Assembly: GCA_025350365.1 (NCBI GenBank)
Contig: JANXXY010000107.1
Coordinates: 1-8,356, forward strand
Origin: Bacteroidales bacterium
GTDB taxonomy: Bacteria; Bacteroidota; Bacteroidia; Bacteroidales; JAAUTT01
DNA length: 8,356 bases
Reading direction: 5' to 3'
The position numbers were made by a program, and so were the translations under genes. The notes under the pieces were generated by a model. It made no database searches, had not been told where the DNA came from, and saw nothing but the letters and a program-made list of their open reading frames with translations. This document shows positions 6,890-8,356 of this stretch, one piece after another. How positions within the stretch are numbered: the stretch's first letter is position 1; each line of letters opens with the position of its first letter.

Positions 6890-8356
6890 TTATATGATAC
6901 GAATAGCTCCCAAATCGGCCGAACTTACCATTGATGAATAAGCTTTTAACGCTTTGGATATATTCCGCTTACGCGAAACAGGAGTGTAAGCCTCACTTCC
7001 ACGGCTTTCTTCACTTTCCTTGCGACTGGCAAGCTCCTGATCGGAAATCATCAAATTAATACTTCGTTGCGGAATGTTTATTTCAATCATATCGCCATCC
7101 TTAATAAAAGCAATGGTGCCTCCACTGGCTGCTTCCGGAGAAATATGCCCAATAGATAATCCGGAAGTTCCCCCCGAAAATCGTCCATCGGTAACTAGTG
7201 CACAGGCTTCGCCAAGTTTTTTTGATTTGATATATGACGTAGGATAAAGCATTTCCTGCATTCCGGGTCCGCCTTTGGGGCCTTCGTAACGAATTACCAC
7301 AACATCGCCGGCAGTGACTTTTCCGCCGAGAATTCCTTCGCAGGCATCATCCTGTGATTCAAAAACCCTGGCTATCCCTTTGAAAAGAAATATTTTTTCA
7401 CTTACACCGGCTGTTTTCACAATACAGCCTTTCGTTGCAATATTTCCATAAAGAACAGCTAAGCCTCCATCTTTGTTGTAGGCATTAGGAATATTTCTGA
7501 TACAGCCTTTTTCGCGATCAGTATCCAGTTCTCTAAAGGAGGCATTCTGAGAACCCATTACCAGGTTACGACCTCCTCCGGGTGCACTTTTGTATATTTC
7601 GAACGCTTCAGCGATGGCAGTTGTACGCGTTATATCGTAGGCATCAATAGCACCCTTCAAGGTAAATCCATCAACCCGTTTTACAGAGCCATCAACTAAT
7701 CCGCCTTTTTCAAGTTCGTTCATAATGGATAGAATACCACCTGCCCGCCCTACGTCTTCAACATGGTAGTTCGAACTTGGAGCAACCTTACATAATACCG
7801 GGGTTTTACGGGAAAGTTTATCAATGTCCGTCATGGTGAAATCTACACCTGCTTCATAAGCAATGGCTAATAAATGAAGAACGGTGTTTGTCGATCCGCC
7901 CATGGCAATATCAAGTGTCATGGCATTTGTAAAAGCAGTTTTTGTTGCAATCGACCGGGGTAACACACCGTCGTTTCCATTAAAATAATAATCGTTGGCT
8001 ATCTTCACGATAAGCGACGCTGCTTTTTCGAATAAAACAGTACGTTGTTTATGTGTGGCTAAGGTAGTGCCGTTGCCGGGAAGAGCAAGACCAATAGCCT
8101 CGTTAAGACAATTCATGGAATTTGCAGTAAACATACCTGAACAAGAGCCACAGGTAGGACAAGCCAATTTTTCGATTTTCGACATCAATTCATCAGAAAC
8201 CGATTCGTCGCCTGCAAGTACCATGGCATCTACAAGATCGTATTTTTTTCCATCGAGGTTACCGGCTTCCATTGGACCGCCGGAAACGAAAACAGTGGGG
8301 ATATTCAGGCGCATAGCAGCTATAAGCATGCCGGGAGTAATTTTATCGCAATTGCT
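6890..8356 (-). CDS. ilvD: Dihydroxy-acid dehydratase, N-terminus beyond the window
   Basis: Iron-sulphur enzyme that dehydrates 2,3-dihydroxyisovalerate and 2,3-dihydroxy-3-methylvalerate to the keto acids preceding valine and isoleucine. The frame stays open to the window end. Its first visible residues, SNCDKITPG, are the classic cluster-ligand motif, so the ATG at 8329 is internal and not the start. The visible part is 488 residues; by comparison with family members of about 560-615 residues, the missing N-terminal part is probably 70-125. Also seen: PTCGSCSGMFTANSMNC (fragment residues 67-83, cluster ligand at Cys72), ALPGNGT, GGSTNTVLHLLAIA, and the active-site region DGRFSGGTSGLSIGH. 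The C-terminus ending SSADLGAIRII is family-like and complete. Cluster type (2Fe-2S or 4Fe-4S) cannot be judged, because one ligand region is off the window. It is the first visible gene of the ilv operon. Confidence 0.96.
   Translation of the reverse strand, partial: SNCDKITPGMLIAAMRLNIPTVFVSGGPMEAGNLDGKKYDLVDAMVLAGDESVSDELMSKIEKLACPTCGSCSGMFTANSMNCLNEAIGLALPGNGTTLATHKQRTVLFEKAASLIVKIANDYYFNGNDGVLPRSIATKTAFTNAMTLDIAMGGSTNTVLHLLAIAYEAGVDFTMTDIDKLSRKTPVLCKVAPSSNYHVEDVGRAGGILSIMNELEKGGLVDGSVKRVDGFTLKGAIDAYDITRTTAIAEAFEIYKSAPGGGRNLVMGSQNASFRELDTDREKGCIRNIPNAYNKDGGLAVLYGNIATKGCIVKTAGVSEKIFLFKGIARVFESQDDACEGILGGKVTAGDVVVIRYEGPKGGPGMQEMLYPTSYIKSKKLGEACALVTDGRFSGGTSGLSIGHISPEAASGGTIAFIKDGDMIEINIPQRSINLMISDQELASRKESEESRGSEAYTPVSRKRNISKALKAYSSMVSSADLGAIRII

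Larger units (their letters stand above)
2798..8356 (-). other. ilvD-ilvB-ilvN-ilvC operon (left-to-right reversed)
   Basis: Four same-strand genes for consecutive or partnered steps of branched-chain amino acid synthesis, with gaps of 195, 34 and 64 bp, end at one strong terminator. There is no intrinsic terminator in any of the gaps and no confident internal promoter: the best -7-like match in the ilvD-ilvB gap, TTACTTTG, misses the consensus at one base and has no -33 partner. I infer one transcript starting upstream of ilvD. Control elements ahead of ilvD are outside the window. Confidence 0.8.

Noticed and set aside
8327..8329. ATG that could be read as the start of ilvD.
   Set aside because: The frame continues open upstream to the window end and encodes the conserved SNCDKITPG motif immediately before it, so the real start is beyond base 8356.

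Overview
The window looks like ordinary chromosome from a member of the Bacteroidota, outside the best-known gut Bacteroides. Four things point there: AT-rich DNA; starts preceded by A/T-rich sequence with no Shine-Dalgarno motif; a SiaC-family (DUF1987) protein next to a long FAA1-type acyl-CoA synthetase; and an ilvD-ilvB-ilvN-ilvC cluster with a long, E. coli-like (class II) ketol-acid reductoisomerase. This placement is inferred from gene content and style, not from a marker gene. A relative of the marine or environmental Bacteroidales/Marinilabiliales or Flavobacteriia would fit.

Layout. Bases 1-111 hold a GC-rich pyrimidine tract and a degenerate two-copy repeat that looks like a dispersed intergenic element. 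On the plus strand follow a complete AMP-forming long-chain acyl-CoA synthetase (305-2230) and, after about 200 bp, a small SiaC-like regulatory phosphoprotein (2433-2795). A strong, symmetric hairpin with A and T tracts (2798-2832) separates these from the minus-strand genes and can terminate transcription in both directions. The rest of the window is one minus-strand operon, transcribed right to left: ilvD (cut by the window end) - ilvB - ilvN - ilvC.

The four ilv genes supply most of the common valine/isoleucine pathway. IlvB/IlvN (acetohydroxyacid synthase, catalytic plus ACT regulatory subunit) make the acetohydroxy acids. IlvC isomerises and reduces them. IlvD dehydrates the product to the 2-keto acids. 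The transaminase, threonine deaminase and leucine genes are not in the window. All key catalytic residues I looked for are present, so the pathway enzymes look functional. The operon promoter must lie upstream of ilvD, beyond base 8356.

I found no convincing new multi-gene system. The points most worth a second look are: (1) the unusually long 195-bp ilvD-ilvB gap, which holds a possible 33-codon ORF overlapping a potential three-stem RNA fold; (2) replaced cofactor-loop residues in IlvC; (3) a natural polyhistidine patch in the acyl-CoA synthetase; (4) a SiaC-like protein with no SiaB kinase beside it; (5) a perfect 16-bp palindrome between ilvB and ilvN; and (6) the repeat at the left edge.
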